A stretch of DNA of 21,691 nt from assembly GCF_000611645.1 (NCBI RefSeq), contig NW_014012938.1, forward strand, positions 1 through 21,691, given 5' to 3'. Each line of letters starts with the position of its first letter. Position 1 is the stretch's first letter. Shown in pieces: positions 20,306 to 21,691 of this stretch. The notes beneath the pieces are model-generated. The model was not told the DNA's origin. It was given only the letters and a program-made list of their open reading frames with translations, and ran no database searches. The translations under genes and the position numbers were made by a program. Origin of the DNA: Monoraphidium neglectum (lineage: Eukaryota; Chlorophyta; Chlorophyceae; Sphaeropleales; Selenastraceae).

Positions 20306-21640
20306 GGCATCAGCAGCGACGTCAGAAGCAGCAGCACAGCAGAAGCAGCAGCAGCAGATGCAGCAGCATGCCCTTCTCGCACAGTGCCTTGCCGACCCTG
20401 ACCCGCCCTGAACAACACGTGCATTGCACTCCGCGCTTCTCCGGTGCCTCCTGGCCTGCCGCAGGGCCGACCCGTCCGTGCTTGCATTCCTGGAGAAGGC
20501 CAACAAGGCGGCGTCGACGGCGGCGCAGGCGCGTGCGATCATGGAGCGCAAGGCGGCGGCGGCGGCACGTGCGGCAGTGTCTGATGGGCGGGCGGCGTAC
20601 TCTGGCGGCAGGAGCCAGGTGGGCTGCGTGATAGGGGGGCGGACAGTTGCGCAGCTGGGCGGCGGCAGGGCGGTGGCTGCAGAAGCAGCAAAGGTATTAA
20701 ATGCAGCGGCAATGTCTAGTTGAGCCTTTGCTGGGCCAGGCTGCATTCTGCGGCACCAGCCATGCACCGGCCGCTAGGTCGAGCGAGCACCGCATGAGAA
20801 CTCCTGGCAGCAGGATTCAAGCAGTGAGCGGAGCACCCCCTTCTTGTTCCACGTGCAGCATGCAACCAGGCCCCCTTCTCGCCACCAATACCTGTGCGGC
20901 CCCCGCCCCTACCTCGCCACACCTCTCAACCTCAGGGCACGACGTCGACATCGGCGTACCAGTCTGCGGTGTCTAGCCAGGACGACCGCTGGAACTGCCA
21001 GGGCTGCGGCGGCACCAACTACATATGGCGCGAGTTCTGCAGCCGATGCCGGCGCCCCAACCCGTCGCCACCGCCGGCCCTGGGCTTCAACAAAAAGGTT
21101 TGATTTTGAAGTGCAGGGATGAGGTGGCTACTTTTGCCGTGGATGTGCTATGTGGGCTGCCGTGGCACATGCACGCACGCACGTTTTGCAAAGTTTTGTT
21201 GCGCTCAACAATATGCACAGGGCCTCGCAGCTCGTTGAAGCTGAAGGGCGCCCCTCTGAGTCTGTTTGACGCTGCCCTCTGGCCCCTTTGCACACCGCAT
21301 ACCCGCCCTGCTCCGCCCTGCATAATATCTCCTGCCGCCCCACCCCTGCCCCCTCTTTGGCGTGAGGCCCACCCCCTGATTCTCTAACCCTGCACACGCC
21401 AACCCTCACGCGCACCACGCTTGCCGCTCGCCTTGACCCCGGACCCAACCCAGGAGATTCTCAAGATGTCTCCGGAAGAGATTGTCGCCCTGATCCGCGA
21501 CAAGGGCGGCCTGGGTCTGGCGCGGCCGCTGCTGGACATGGGCGTCAACGTGGACGCGTTCAAGATCACGGGTGCGTGTTTCTGGGTATGTGAGTGCGCG
21601 TGCATGCGTGTGCATCACGTTGCAAGCTCGTGTGTGTGTG

Positions 21641-21672
<32 letters not shown>

Positions 21673-21691
21673 TGTGCGGGGAGGGGGGGAG
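19593..21691 (+). CDS. RING-finger (C3HC4) and RanBP2-zinc-finger protein, 3' end missing
   Basis: Five exons are visible: 19593-19820, 20070-20134, 20465-20618, 20936-21097 and 21454-21571, then an intron runs off the window. Phases agree and give 242 complete codons. The RING ligands are Cys41, Cys44, Cys57, His59, Cys62, Cys65 (CMIC...PCSHSVCFGC) and Cys83, Cys86 (CPFC), split by intron 1. An Ala/Lys-rich helix follows (LAFLEKANKAASTAAQ). The RanBP2 finger matches W-x-C-x2-C-x3-N-x6-C-x2-C: Trp168, Cys170, Cys173, Asn177, Cys184, Cys187. Exon 5 encodes an unassigned helical segment, MSPEEIVALIRDKGGLGLA. RING domains usually recruit an E2 for ubiquitin transfer, and RanBP2 fingers bind ubiquitin, proteins or RNA. 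E3 ligase function is inferred. The start may instead be Met at 19680, 29 residues later. Confidence 0.85.
20258..20303 (+). repeat. AGC/CAG trinucleotide repeat in an intron
   Basis: About 15 uninterrupted AGC units lie inside intron 20135-20464 of the RING/RanBP2 gene, followed by a looser CAG-rich tail to about 20366. The run is not part of the spliced coding model; in several frames it would give poly-Ser, poly-Gln or poly-Leu. It is the same motif family as the polyglutamine tract at 8502-8564. Confidence 0.85.
21630..21674 (+). repeat. TG / TGCG microsatellite at the right edge
   Basis: A run of TG units passes into TGCG units near the end of the window, within the intron that follows exon 5 (21571) of the RING/RanBP2 gene. 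No coding or regulatory role is indicated. Confidence 0.85.

Noticed and set aside
21630..21674. Telomere-like or other functional TG-rich end
   Set aside because: It is a simple TG/TGCG microsatellite inside a gene; there is no TTTTAGGG-type telomere repeat.

Overview
The window looks like nuclear DNA of a green alga, probably a chlorophyte of the Chlorophyceae type. The basis is very high GC in coding exons, many short GT-AG introns (107-403 bp) plus two apparent GC-AG introns, CAG/GCA and TG/CA microsatellites, a plastid-type TatA/Tha4 with a transit peptide, and a phosphoglycolate-phosphatase-family enzyme. No bacterial operon features, rRNA, tRNA or CRISPR arrays were seen. All splice models were read by hand from reading-frame continuity, splice motifs and family homology; none is backed by transcripts.

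Layout from left to right. (1) 1-78: possible C-terminal tail of a plus-strand gene cut by the window edge. (2) 79-1239: non-coding DNA holding a ~402-bp tandem duplication. (3) 1240-12900, minus strand: one very large gene. Fourteen exons join in phase at all thirteen junctions and encode about 2932 residues: an RCC1-type beta-propeller, a long low-complexity and polyglutamine region, several degenerate EF-hand/TPPP-like helical modules, and a C-terminal TPR domain. This is the most unusual object in the window. (4) 13137-15337, minus strand: a five-exon beta-ketoacyl-ACP synthase of the mitochondrial (mtKAS/FabF) type. (5) 15683-18106, plus strand: a ten-exon HAD phosphatase of the phosphoglycolate phosphatase family, head-to-head with the KAS gene across 345 bp. 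(6) 18526-18957, minus strand: an intronless TatA/Tha4 subunit of the thylakoid twin-arginine translocase. (7) 19593-21691, plus strand: a RING-finger plus RanBP2-zinc-finger protein whose 3' end lies beyond the window.

Functional links. Mitochondrial KAS makes the octanoyl precursor of lipoate, needed by glycine decarboxylase, and phosphoglycolate phosphatase opens the photorespiratory pathway. The divergent KAS/PGP pair may therefore be co-expressed for photorespiration; this is inference. The giant RCC1/EF-like/TPR protein has modules that resemble those of ciliary (flagellar-associated) proteins as I recall them, but its role is unknown.
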